A stretch of DNA of 64,000 nt from Bacteroidales bacterium (GCA_017991835.1 JAGOPY010000003.1:224117-288116), one strand, 5' to 3'. Counted from the stretch's first letter, positions 9,801 through 17,528 are shown. Numbers and translations: made by a program. Notes: generated from the letters alone by a model not told the origin.

Positions 9801-10146
9801 CAGCGTGGTGATGACCCTGTGGGATGTCGATGATATCAGTACATCCCTGATCATACAGAACTTTTATCATCTATTGAACCAGGGCACCGATAAGGACAAA
9901 GCCTTGCAAATATCAAAACTGAACTATATCAAACTGACACGGTCGGAAATCCAGGTACATCCCGCCTTCTGGTCAGGATCCGTGTTATATGGCAACAGCA
10001 GGGGATTTAAAACCGGAACACTGAATATTTACATCTGTTCGTTGTGTGGACTGACTGTATTACTTTTGTTCACGGCATTCATTGTGGCCAGGAAATTCTA
10101 TCGGTACAGAAAATATAGAAACCCTACGAGCATTGATTTACCCTGA
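6817..10146 (+). CDS. TPR-CHAT caspase-like protein 2
   Basis: An 1109-residue paralogue of the preceding protein with the same layout: signal peptide (about 8-30, ending MLNPATGQ), TPR array (about 60-470), helical linker, CHAT domain, C-terminal membrane span (about 1068-1090) and a basic tail. The CHAT catalytic residues are His922 (LHFATHT) and Cys969 (LSACSSG), with conserved GEGVLSLARAFTSAGMPSVV and MTLWDVDD after them. Similar repeats in the two proteins (for example AERFYTNSLKIKE versus AESHFIESLKIKQ) show they arose by duplication. As in protein 1, a central part of the TPR region (about codons 203-398) is AT-rich. The 3' end overlaps the probable start of mutS2 by 14 bases. It probably works as a pair with protein 1, since both keep an intact active site. 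Confidence 0.85.
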   Translation: MKRESVILLTGWLRMLPAVALFFMLNPATGQKYLPGPFYSELNHYKNYNRFEEAERFIDWYIDSAGYSPVGPEYLEALIHVADLYRLQGYTAECLVKLDSIQSSIMHHGLQNSPLYAFFLTTRGTVQISSGDLKNGRVSIMKAIRLFSGLYGPEDTLLAPCFNKMGNYYYFNKIYDSALFFYEKALEINEKKLFNLEEKASYLQNIGIIKLELYDLNNAESHFIESLKIKQSILQPTNYSLGRIYLNIGRFYQGIFKLNESIDFYEKAELIFSTKSERTILELGKIYWNKGLLYHMKGEPEIALNYLMNARSIIDSTFRGNEFMISTINSDIANIYKEISETEKAKEYYEKALVGADSILKIKAFRNLSSIYLGEGQLELAGSYLEEIISDINYKNENHSAETGLTCLYYGKYLNETGSESAMDYYQLAYDIFNKEKEYNRRDLATVQSLIGDLYSKKKQYDKGLQYYQSSLITIANQFTDSNFLHNPKLEDLEADIRIFLLLGQKAMGLMKYYQENGDLSYLKGAIQTGLLAIDLIDEIRLNVRTENSRMQLSNDINNVYSFIAEGCLLAYDKTGDENWIKLAFTTLERNKSNILLSELSDDNAADIGAVPATTRSVEKEIKSYIYLFTNKIWEEENAESPDMKKLEYYRSTLLTKQKKYDSLMQVLQNQYPTYYKYRYDPSVITVNDLQDLLKHDEILIEYAITDQHLMIFLITQEDLIAKKVPCPRDLSKKIMAMKNNLDFDKVSEYSIRDYHLFQSISHELYLLLIDPIKKNIGKDQKLIIIPDGELSYVSFEALIESKFPSDTINFRALPYLIKEHPITYASSATILGLTREGKAPRLNRGVLAMAPTASLMTRTILASNKALADALQFKENLPGAIKESQNILKIMKGRLLLGEEATESAFKKIASQYDILHFATHTDINNINPLSSMLTFNQFGEKQEDGFLQTYEIYNLDLDGELAVLSACSSGDGKLLKGEGVLSLARAFTSAGMPSVVMTLWDVDDISTSLIIQNFYHLLNQGTDKDKALQISKLNYIKLTRSEIQVHPAFWSGSVLYGNSRGFKTGTLNIYICSLCGLTVLLLFTAFIVARKFYRYRKYRNPTSIDLP

Positions 10147-12529
10147 AAATTACAGCTATAAGACAGGTTTTGAGCAGATCAGGCAGTTAACCGGCCATTT
10201 TTGCTTATCGGAAATGGGCAGGGAACGATTATCCCGGATGTCGTTCAGCAGCGATTTTGCGCTCATAACCAGGCAAATTACGGAAACCCGGGAATTTCTC
10301 ACGATCCTGGAAACAGGAATGCCCTTTCCCACACAGGACTATTTTGATCTTTCACCGGCTCTGAACCGGATCAAACGGCCGGGATCGTATTTTCTTCCAG
10401 AAGAAATGCACGATTTGCGCCAGTCGCTGGCAACGATTGCCGCATGCCTTAACTTTTTCCGTCTGCCTTCGTCCCAGTCTTTCACCTTCCTGATAGCAAA
10501 AGCCGGTGACCTTTCAGTACCAAAACAAGTCCTGGCAGAAACCGACAGGATCATTGATGAGAAAGGGCGGATCAGGGATAGCGCATCCCCGGAACTGAAC
10601 AGGATCAGGCGGGAGATTGACCGGAAAACGGTGGAAAGTGAAAAAATAATCGGCCGGTTGCTAATAGCGGCGAGGGAAGCCGGATGGACAAGCAAAGACG
10701 CGGAGGTTACGCTGAGCGAAGGCCGTCTGGTCATCCCGATGCTGGCAACACACAAACGGAAGATCAAAGGGATAATCCATGATGAATCTGCCAGCGGTCA
10801 GACTGTTTACCTGGAGCCGGAGACTTGCCTCGAGATCAATAATGAGATTCGCCGGCTGGAGGGAGCTGAAAAGCGAGAAATAATTGCAATTCTCACTCAA
10901 TTTGCAGACTTTGTCCGGCCGGAAACCGATGAATTGCTGGCGGCATACGCGTTGTTAGGCGAGCTTGATTTCATCCGGGCCAAAGCCCGGTTTGCCCAGG
11001 AAACCGGATCCGACAAGCCGCTCCTGTCGCCGGAGCCGGCTTTCAACTGGATGAATGCCAGGCACCCGCTACTTTATTTATCATTTAAACAAAAACATAA
11101 AACCGTTGTACCCCTCAACTTCCGGCTCGACAGGGAAGAAAGGATTCTCATAATTACAGGCCCCAATGCCGGGGGAAAATCCGTATGTTTAAAAACCATA
11201 GGACTGATCCAGTATATGATCCAGTGCGGGATGCTGGCACCTTTGTCGCCTGATTCCCAAGGAGGAATTTTCGAACGGATCTTCATTGACATAGGCGACG
11301 AACAATCCCTTGAGAATGACCTAAGTACATACAGCTCGCATCTGCTGAACCTGAATTTCTTTATGGAGAACTGCAACCATCAAAGCCTGTTCCTGGTCGA
11401 CGAACTGGGAACAGGCACGGATCCGTCGCTAGGAGGCGCTATTGCGGAAGCTTCACTGGAAAAACTGAGCCAGACTGGGGCATTTGGGATTGTCACGACG
11501 CATTATTCCAATTTGAAACTGCTGGCCGGCAGGATCCCGGGTATTGTCAACGGTGCTATGCTGTTCGATACCAAGAAACTGCAACCGCTGTTCATACTGG
11601 CCACAGGTAAACCCGGAAGTTCATTCACTTTTGAGATTGCCCGCCGTATCGGATTTCCGGAAGATGTAATCGATCACGCAATTATAAAAGCAGGTAAGAC
11701 ACACCTCGATTTTGAGCGCCAGTTGCAGGATGTTGAAGCTGAAAAACTTCGCCTGGAGAAAAAGCTGGAAGAATTCCAGGTGGCCGATCGTTTTCTTAGA
11801 GAAATGATCGAAAAATATGAAATGATGAAATCCGACCTGGAACGGACCAGAAAAGAGATCCTGGAGAAAGCAAAGAACGATGCCCGCGACATCCTGTCGC
11901 AATCCAACCGGATGATCGAAAATACTATCCGTGAGATCAGGGAAGCCCAGGCTGAAAAAGAGGCGACAAAAAACGCCAGGATCGGGCTTGAAAAATTCAG
12001 GCAAAAACTGGAGAAGGATCAAGAGCCTGAGAAGGTCGTGGAGACCACAGCGAAAGCAGCGACCGGCTTAAAAAAGGAGTTACGGGCAGGCGATATGGTT
12101 ACCATCGGGGATAAGCCGGGTACCGGGGTGATAGTCAGGATTAAAGAGGGGAAAGCTTTGTTGGATTTCAGTGGCATCAGAATGACGGTCAATATCCATC
12201 AGCTCAAACCTGCCCGGAAATCAGAACAGCAGTTATCCGGTAAGGTCAGTTCCTTCATCAGGGATATCAATGAAAAAGCGGTCAATTTCAAGCTCGTCCT
12301 TGACCTGAGAGGGAAAATGGCAGACGAGGCGCTTCAGCTATTGCAACGTTACATTGATGACGCTTATCTGCTAAGGATGAAGGAAGTAAGTATTTTGCAC
12401 GGAAAAGGCGAAGGCGTTCTCCGGCAGGTGGTTAGAAATTACCTTTCCGGCTGTGATGAGATCATTTCATTCGGGGATGAGGATGCCGACCGGGGCGGAG
12501 CGGGAATCACTAAAGTCAGCCTTAAATAA
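10133..12529 (+). CDS. mutS2: Endonuclease MutS2
   Basis: MutS2 is a MutS-family ATPase with a Smr nuclease tail. It acts on branched DNA or on collided ribosomes rather than in mismatch repair. The protein has the core/lever region and a Walker A (GPNAGGKSV) near residue 342. A Walker B region (LFLVDELGTGTDPSLGGAIA) and a coiled coil at about 510-620 follow. A C-terminal Smr domain (about 715-790) shows LDLRG and HGKGEG. The frame is open back to 10082, but the family N-terminus (MIYPENY...GFEQIRQL) fits a TTG start at 10133, giving 798 residues. That start lies inside the last codons of the upstream CHAT gene, so translation may be coupled although function is probably unrelated. Confidence 0.92.
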   Translation: MIYPENYSYKTGFEQIRQLTGHFCLSEMGRERLSRMSFSSDFALITRQITETREFLTILETGMPFPTQDYFDLSPALNRIKRPGSYFLPEEMHDLRQSLATIAACLNFFRLPSSQSFTFLIAKAGDLSVPKQVLAETDRIIDEKGRIRDSASPELNRIRREIDRKTVESEKIIGRLLIAAREAGWTSKDAEVTLSEGRLVIPMLATHKRKIKGIIHDESASGQTVYLEPETCLEINNEIRRLEGAEKREIIAILTQFADFVRPETDELLAAYALLGELDFIRAKARFAQETGSDKPLLSPEPAFNWMNARHPLLYLSFKQKHKTVVPLNFRLDREERILIITGPNAGGKSVCLKTIGLIQYMIQCGMLAPLSPDSQGGIFERIFIDIGDEQSLENDLSTYSSHLLNLNFFMENCNHQSLFLVDELGTGTDPSLGGAIAEASLEKLSQTGAFGIVTTHYSNLKLLAGRIPGIVNGAMLFDTKKLQPLFILATGKPGSSFTFEIARRIGFPEDVIDHAIIKAGKTHLDFERQLQDVEAEKLRLEKKLEEFQVADRFLREMIEKYEMMKSDLERTRKEILEKAKNDARDILSQSNRMIENTIREIREAQAEKEATKNARIGLEKFRQKLEKDQEPEKVVETTAKAATGLKKELRAGDMVTIGDKPGTGVIVRIKEGKALLDFSGIRMTVNIHQLKPARKSEQQLSGKVSSFIRDINEKAVNFKLVLDLRGKMADEALQLLQRYIDDAYLLRMKEVSILHGKGEGVLRQVVRNYLSGCDEIISFGDEDADRGGAGITKVSLK

Positions 12530-12563
12530 TTTGGAGGTTGTGGATAAAAAGTAGGTACTTTTG
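12530..12563 (+). promoter_or_regulatory. Bacteroidota-type promoter for the DUF6132 gene
   Basis: TTTG at 12530-12533 and TACTTTTG at 12556-12563 match the -33 (TTTG) and -7 (TAnnTTTG) elements used by the Bacteroidota primary sigma factor, with a 22-base spacer. The -33 element starts directly after the mutS2 stop codon. The start codon of the next gene is 36 bases downstream. Confidence 0.55.
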
Positions 12564-12598
12564 CATGCAATTTTTTAGATATAAATAATTGCAACCAC

Positions 12599-12847
12599 AT
12601 GAAAAATACCTTTAAAAATAAATTGTTCAGGTGGAACCTCATTTTGGCACTGGCTGGAATTCTCACAGGCGCTACCGGGGGATACCTATATTATTATTTT
12701 GTCGGGTGCCGCACCGGTACCTGCCCGCTCACATCAAATCCCTGGTTAACAATAGTGTGGGGCGCCACTGTCGGGTATCTTATCTCCGATATGTTTCGGA
12801 AGAAAAAACCCGCGGTAGCAGAAAATGACAAACAGGTGGATAATTAA
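12599..12847 (+). CDS. DUF6132 family small membrane protein
   Basis: An 82-residue protein with two hydrophobic spans (about 12-33 and 48-64). The segment between them contains two cysteines, YYYFVGCRTGTCPLTSNPW, the hallmark of this family. The C-terminus is short, charged and probably cytoplasmic. The CxxxxC pair may carry metal or a disulfide, but no function is established that I know of. It has its own promoter-like sequence and stands alone between mutS2 and the carboxylase genes. The start is the ATG at 12599. Other frames across it are shadows. Confidence 0.75.
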   Translation: MKNTFKNKLFRWNLILALAGILTGATGGYLYYYFVGCRTGTCPLTSNPWLTIVWGATVGYLISDMFRKKKPAVAENDKQVDN

Positions 12848-12853
12848 CCAAAG

Positions 12854-12885
12854 TTTAACATCTCTCTTAAAAAAGATTACCTTTG
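12854..12885 (+). promoter_or_regulatory. Promoter for the carboxylase operon
   Basis: TTTA (12854-12857) and TACCTTTG (12878-12885), spaced by 20 bases, closely match the Bacteroidota -33/-7 promoter. The expected transcript would carry a 5' leader of about 95 bases before the ATG at 12988. I see no obvious structured regulator in it. Confidence 0.6.
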
Positions 12886-12987
12886 TATGACCAAAAAGCA
12901 AGGAGAAGATATAATTTACTGATTATCAAAGCATAACGACACCAAATTTAAATAACCAAAGACTATTGTTCACTAAAATCAGTACTT

Positions 12988-14535
12988 ATGGGATTAGCAA
13001 AAAAATCTTCAGACTTAAAAAAGAGGATGAGGGATGCTCTACGCGGCGGCGGAGATGAAGCTATCCAGAAACAGAAGGCTACCGGAAAGCTGACGGCAAG
13101 GGAAAGGATCCTTGCCTTACTCGATCCCAAATCATTTCATGAATATGATCTATTTGTCGAGCATGCAGGCAAAGATTTCGATATGGACAAGAAATACCTT
13201 CCCGGTGATGGGGTGATTACAGGAACGGGAGTATTATCCGGGCATCCGGTGTGCATTTTTGCGCAGGACTTTACCGTAGCAGGCGGTTCGCTGGGTTACA
13301 TGCATGCTAAAAAGATCACCAAGATCATGGACCATGCCATGAAGCTGAAAGTGCCGCTGATCGGCATAAATGATTCAGGCGGAGCCCGAATCCAGGAAGG
13401 GGTGAATTCGCTGGCCGGATATGGAGAAATATTTTACCGGAACACACAAGCTTCAGGTGTGATCCCGCAGATTTCAGTCATTCTCGGGCCCTGTGCCGGA
13501 GGGGCGGTATATTCGCCGGCCCTGACCGATTTTGTCTTTGTCGTGGATAAGATTTCCAAGATGTTCATCACCGGCCCGGAAGTCATCAAAGCCACGATTG
13601 GAGAAGAAATATCGATGGAGGATCTCGGCGGTGCCAGGGTCCATGCGGAAAAGACAGGTAATGCACACTTTTTTGCCGAAAGCGAACAGGAGTGTTTCGA
13701 CCAGATCAAGCAACTCATCACCTTTATTCCATGGAATAACCAGAAACGGGCCGATTCCTTCCCCAAAAGGCCGCCCAAGAGCCGGAGCTTCAAGATCGAC
13801 CAGATCATCCCTTCCGATCCCAAGCAACCGTATGATGTCCGCGATGTGATCAAAGCCCTGGCGGATGATTCTGAGTTCCTTGAGATCCAGGAACTTTGGG
13901 CCAGGAATATCGTTATCGGGTTTGCCCGTATAGATGGCGAAACGGTCGGTTGCGTGGCCAACCAGCCGTTATACCTCGCCGGTGTGCTTGATGTGGACTC
14001 TTCGGATAAAGCGGCCCGTTTTATCCGGTACTGCGACGCTTTCAATATTCCGCTACTTACTCTGGTTGACCTCCCGGGATATTTGCCCGGAATAGACCAG
14101 GAGCATGCAGGCGTCATCCGGCATGGTGCAAAGTTGCTGTATGCCTATTCGGAAGCCACCGTACCCAAAATCACGATAATACTCAGAAAGGCATACGGAG
14201 GAGGATATATCGCCATGTGCTCCCACCATCTTAAAGCCGACTTTGTGTTTGCGTGGCCAACGGCCGAAATTGCCGTCATGGGCCCGGAAGGGGCGGCAAA
14301 TATCATCTTCCGGAATGAGATCAAGAACTCCGATAACCCGGAAGCAACCCGCAAACTGAAGATCAAGGAGTACAAGGAAAAATTTGCCAATCCATATGTT
14401 GCTGCAGCGTATGGTTACATTGATGCCGTCATTGAACCATCCGAAACACGGAATATGCTGGTACACGCCTTGCAAATCTCGATGCAGAAACAGGAGACTC
14501 CGCCGAAGAAAAAACACGGTATACCACCTTTCTAA
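12988..14535 (+). CDS. mmdA: Acyl-CoA carboxylase beta / methylmalonyl-CoA decarboxylase alpha subunit
   Basis: A 515-residue carboxyltransferase with the two crotonase-like halves of the biotin-dependent carboxyltransferase family. It transfers the carboxyl group between biotin and propionyl-/methylmalonyl-CoA. Typical motifs include TARERILALLDP, GDGVITGTG, the acyl-CoA oxyanion loop NDSGGARIQEGVNSLAGYG, GPCAGGAVYSPALTD, and in the second half DLPGYLPGIDQEHAGVIRHGAKLLYAY (shown here in part) and AVMGPEGAANI. Its length is that of PccB/MmdA. The next gene, 10 bases on, encodes the biotin carrier. The sodium-pump subunits of a methylmalonyl-CoA decarboxylase are not adjacent, so the enzyme could be a propionyl-CoA carboxylase with a biotin carboxylase encoded elsewhere. 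The gene symbol is therefore tentative. Confidence 0.88.
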   Translation: MGLAKKSSDLKKRMRDALRGGGDEAIQKQKATGKLTARERILALLDPKSFHEYDLFVEHAGKDFDMDKKYLPGDGVITGTGVLSGHPVCIFAQDFTVAGGSLGYMHAKKITKIMDHAMKLKVPLIGINDSGGARIQEGVNSLAGYGEIFYRNTQASGVIPQISVILGPCAGGAVYSPALTDFVFVVDKISKMFITGPEVIKATIGEEISMEDLGGARVHAEKTGNAHFFAESEQECFDQIKQLITFIPWNNQKRADSFPKRPPKSRSFKIDQIIPSDPKQPYDVRDVIKALADDSEFLEIQELWARNIVIGFARIDGETVGCVANQPLYLAGVLDVDSSDKAARFIRYCDAFNIPLLTLVDLPGYLPGIDQEHAGVIRHGAKLLYAYSEATVPKITIILRKAYGGGYIAMCSHHLKADFVFAWPTAEIAVMGPEGAANIIFRNEIKNSDNPEATRKLKIKEYKEKFANPYVAAAYGYIDAVIEPSETRNMLVHALQISMQKQETPPKKKHGIPPF

Positions 14536-14545
14536 ACCGACAAGC

Positions 14546-14896
14546 ATGACTGAACATAAACACAAACAAGCTGATGAGAATTCTCAGCAACCCCAATACG
14601 GTTCCATGCTTCTGGATGATTTTACTTACCAGACAATAATAACCGAGAAATTCCGCAACAGGAAACCTTATGAGCCCGAAGACCCGAAAAAGATCTTTGC
14701 CTTTATCCCGGGAAAAATCAGGAAAGTACATATCAAAAAAGGAAGCAAGGTAAAGGAAGGGGAAATTCTGCTGGTACTGGAAGCGATGAAAATGAACAAT
14801 AATATTTTTTCACCGCTTAAGGGCGTCATAAAAGAAGTTTATGTTACACCCGGGCTTTCTGTTGCCAAAGGCACTTTGCTGGCAGAATTCAGATAA
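14546..14896 (+). CDS. Biotin carboxyl carrier protein of the acyl-CoA carboxylase
   Basis: A 116-residue protein with a hydrophilic N-terminal extension (about 1-45) and a C-terminal biotinyl/lipoyl domain (about 48-116). The biotin attachment motif EAMKMNN is clear, with the target Lys at about residue 85. The carrier moves CO2 as carboxybiotin to the carboxyltransferase encoded just upstream. The start used is the ATG at 14546, 10 bases after the upstream stop. The open frame extends further back, but that part overlaps the carboxyltransferase gene and has no family similarity. It converges with engB across a 14-base gap. Confidence 0.88.
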   Translation: MTEHKHKQADENSQQPQYGSMLLDDFTYQTIITEKFRNRKPYEPEDPKKIFAFIPGKIRKVHIKKGSKVKEGEILLVLEAMKMNNNIFSPLKGVIKEVYVTPGLSVAKGTLLAEFR

Positions 14897-14910
14897 CCGC
14901 AACATTATAA

Positions 14911-15528
14911 TTACGGTACCTGAAATAACAGATTTGTCTGGTCGATATATTGCAGGATTTCCGTGCGGCCTTCCTGGTTTTTTGACGAAGTCAGGATAAA
15001 TACAGGCAATTCTTCCCACTCTTCTTTCAGTTTATTTGCCAGTCTTAGCTGGCTTGCATTCACCTGGTTGGGGGTAAGCTTGTCTGTTTTGGTCAATACG
15101 ATGACAAAAGGCAATCCGTTCTCTCCGAACCAGTTAATTACTTTTCGATCGTTTTCCTGCAATTCCAGCCGGGAATCGATCAATAGAAAGGTCGACATAA
15201 GATTGGTTCGAAACAGCAGGTATTTTTCAATCACATTAGGCCATTGTTCCCGCTTAATTTTGGCCGTCCGCGCATAGCCATACCCGGGGAGGTCTACAAT
15301 GTACCAGCTTTCATTGATCAAAAAGTGGTTGATCAGTTGTGTCTTGCCCGGTGTGGAGCTGGTTTTGGCCAGCATTTTGACACCGGTCAGCATATTGATC
15401 AGGGAGGATTTGCCGACGTTTGACCGGCCGATGAATGCATATTCAGGCATCACCGGCGCCGGGCACTTTGTATATTCGGGGCTGCTGGTGATAAAACGGG
15501 CTGATATGGTAAGCGGATTAGTGGCCAT
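14911..15528 (-). CDS. engB: Ribosome biogenesis GTP-binding protein EngB/YsxC
   Basis: A 205-residue small GTPase of the TrmE-Era-EngA-EngB class needed for large ribosomal subunit assembly. All G motifs are visible: G1 GRSNVGKSS (about 33-41), G2-region TSSTPGKTQ, G3 DLPGYG, G4 TKTD and G5 TSS. The length is normal. The start codon overlaps the stop of the upstream acyltransferase gene by one base, making it the last gene of a three-gene minus-strand operon with the lipid genes glsA and glsB. Confidence 0.93.
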   Translation of the reverse strand: MATNPLTISARFITSSPEYTKCPAPVMPEYAFIGRSNVGKSSLINMLTGVKMLAKTSSTPGKTQLINHFLINESWYIVDLPGYGYARTAKIKREQWPNVIEKYLLFRTNLMSTFLLIDSRLELQENDRKVINWFGENGLPFVIVLTKTDKLTPNQVNASQLRLANKLKEEWEELPVFILTSSKNQEGRTEILQYIDQTNLLFQVP

Positions 15529-16454
15529 TACTTTTTATATGTGGCAATATGCCTGTCGATCTTAAAATCATAAATATCGCCGATGGTGATGATAATGCCG
15601 GTTTCTTCCACATCGCCGAAATGGCGGTTCAGTGAAGTGCCGAAGGTTTTCATTGTTGCCGACAGGCTCATGTAAGCATTCACCAGGGGCGGAACGGTTT
15701 CATTGTGTGATCTTACCTGCTGGACAAGGATCTTATAGTTCTCCACATAGTTACTCCCGGTAAAAAAACTATCCAGGTAGTCTTTATCATGCCGAAGGTG
15801 TAAAGGCTCCCTTGGAGTCATCAGTCCTTCCGGATCGGGAAAGAATTTTTGCAGAAAATACAAGACCATATCACGGGCAAAGTATTCATAATGAGGGTAC
15901 ATGGTCAATTTGCCGAAGAAATATTTATACCCGGGATTATCAATCACGATAGCGCCAAGCCCATCCCAGATATTGTCGAGAGAATACATCCCTTTTCTAA
16001 GGTTAAACTGCGGCTGATAATTCGGCTGGACGAATGAGCGGCCTAGTTCGATACCCCAGGGAAGATAATCTCTAACAAATTTATCAGAAAACTCAAATAA
16101 TTCAGCAGTTGGAGATTGCACTTCCCCTCTATCATTGATCTTCAGCCTGTCGCCCTGGGCAAACCGGTATCCGCCAACGATCTCCTTATCTTCCGGGTTC
16201 CAAACGATTAGCTGATGGAATGGCTTGTCGCCCAGGTCAAATTCATCGATATCACTATCTTTTCCTGTTCCTCCGCCTGAATCCCTGAAGGTGATCTCCC
16301 GGAGCCTTCCAATCTCCCTCATCAGGTTCGGGCAACTGTCATAATCAAATATGTAAATCAGGTTATTACCGTTATTCGTCTTCCTGACAAACTTTTCCGG
16401 AGTCAGTTCGGCTTCCAGCAGAGCCTTGTTAACGGGTGGAATGACTGCCTGCAT
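15528..16454 (-). CDS. glsB: GNAT-family N-acyltransferase for glycine/ornithine lipids (GlsB-like)
   Basis: A 308-residue acyltransferase related to OlsB/GlsB, the enzyme that puts a 3-hydroxyacyl chain on the amino group of glycine or ornithine. A GNAT-type core is seen at about 25-200 (NLMREIGRLREITFR, IVGGYRFAQGD, ELGRSFVQPNYQ). The next gene upstream is an O-acyltransferase, and this pairing is the one described for Bacteroides glycine lipids. The two together would make a di-acylated amino-acid lipid for the cell envelope. Identification rests on the family look and on the pairing. The amino acid used cannot be told from sequence. Confidence 0.78.
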   Translation of the reverse strand: MQAVIPPVNKALLEAELTPEKFVRKTNNGNNLIYIFDYDSCPNLMREIGRLREITFRDSGGGTGKDSDIDEFDLGDKPFHQLIVWNPEDKEIVGGYRFAQGDRLKINDRGEVQSPTAELFEFSDKFVRDYLPWGIELGRSFVQPNYQPQFNLRKGMYSLDNIWDGLGAIVIDNPGYKYFFGKLTMYPHYEYFARDMVLYFLQKFFPDPEGLMTPREPLHLRHDKDYLDSFFTGSNYVENYKILVQQVRSHNETVPPLVNAYMSLSATMKTFGTSLNRHFGDVEETGIIITIGDIYDFKIDRHIATYKK

Positions 16455-16476
16455 AATAATCCTATTTTGTTAAAAA

Positions 16477-17352
16477 TCAATAGTTAAAAATCTCATTAGG
16501 ATTCCTTTCCAGTTTATAAACATGCTCACGGAGCAGTGAAGCCCACTCCTGGTCGGATTTGCTCCTGTTAAAAGTACCGATCGGGATTGGATTTCCATAA
16601 GTTATAACTATTTCCTTGCCCTGGTATTTAAACAATTCATCGGGTAAAAACAGCATTTCAATGTTCGCCTTTATCCCCATTCTTTTCCTGAAATTAGCCA
16701 GGTTATAAAAGAATTCCGTATTTCTCCCGGCCATATGAACAGGAACAATATCTCTTCCGGACTGCCGGGCTTTTGTCAGGAAAGTTTTTTTCCATTCCAC
16801 ATCTTTAATTTCTCCGGCTTGCTTCCTTGAAACCAGGCCTGCCGGAAAATACAAAATCAGCACATCCGAAGCAAAAGTATCATTGAACAACCTGATATTT
16901 TCGGCATTGCTGCCGTGCTTGTTCACCGGTATAAACAATTCATAAAGGTTCGGCAGATTGAGCAAAAGGTCATTTACCGGAAAAAGCAGGTCTTTTTTTA
17001 ATTTACCGGTTTCATGGATCAGTGCAATCCCATCCATTCCACCGAGCGGATGGTTGGAAGCAATAAGGTATCTTCCGTGGCTCAGATCAGGAGGATTGAC
17101 AACGCGGGTTGAAACCCTGAATCCATCCAGAATTGCTTCAGCATAATCCAATCCCCATTTATCCCTGTTCCGGTACATAAAATCGTTGATCCCGTCCTGG
17201 TGGATAATCTTTTCCAGTAAACGGAAAATGAATCCCGGAATGCTCCCGGCCAGTCGCGGATTTTTCGACCTGAAGATCTTCCTCACGTCGATGTATTTCT
17301 CAGTAATAACCGGCTGGCTTTCTCTTGCCTTTCGTTGAAGGGTATTCTCCAT
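16477..17352 (-). CDS. glsA: O-acyltransferase for glycine/ornithine lipids (GlsA-like, PlsC family)
   Basis: A 291-residue member of the 1-acylglycerol-3-phosphate acyltransferase family. The acyltransferase block is at about residues 90-230, with the catalytic SNHPLGGMDG instead of the usual H-x4-D spacing, then FIPVNKHGSN, LYFPAGLVSRK and FPAG-type residues. It lies 22 bases upstream of the N-acyltransferase gene and probably performs the second, O-linked acylation. It should be a peripheral inner-membrane enzyme. The first gene of the operon, it has a TATATTTG promoter element 18 bases before its ATG. A generic phospholipid role is possible, but the neighbour argues for amino-acid lipids. 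Confidence 0.75.
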   Translation of the reverse strand: MENTLQRKARESQPVITEKYIDVRKIFRSKNPRLAGSIPGFIFRLLEKIIHQDGINDFMYRNRDKWGLDYAEAILDGFRVSTRVVNPPDLSHGRYLIASNHPLGGMDGIALIHETGKLKKDLLFPVNDLLLNLPNLYELFIPVNKHGSNAENIRLFNDTFASDVLILYFPAGLVSRKQAGEIKDVEWKKTFLTKARQSGRDIVPVHMAGRNTEFFYNLANFRKRMGIKANIEMLFLPDELFKYQGKEIVITYGNPIPIGTFNRSKSDQEWASLLREHVYKLERNPNEIFNY

Positions 17353-17369
17353 AATGCCTCTTTCCAGAA

Positions 17370-17377
17370 CAAATATA
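17370..17377 (-). promoter_or_regulatory. -7 promoter element for glsA-glsB-engB
   Basis: On the minus strand this reads TATATTTG, an exact TAnnTTTG element. A convincing -33 element about 20 bases further upstream is not seen. The expected leader is very short. Confidence 0.45.
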
Positions 17378-17528
17378 GGAAATAATCGGTGTTTGCGGAT
17401 ACAGTTGTCAAATTTAGGGCCCGGTTGATCGCCGGATTATAAATGTGCCCGTAAGCAACTGTCATTCAATTATTTAAAAGTTATCATCAAAATGTGTTAA
17501 TAAAAATTGAAACCTTGTTAGTTAAAAA

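Noticed and set aside
3438..10146. Type III-E CRISPR-associated TPR-CHAT (Craspase) system
   Set aside because: No CRISPR array, no Cas7-11 or other cas gene is near. Both proteins carry export signals and membrane anchors, unlike the cytoplasmic Craspase partner.
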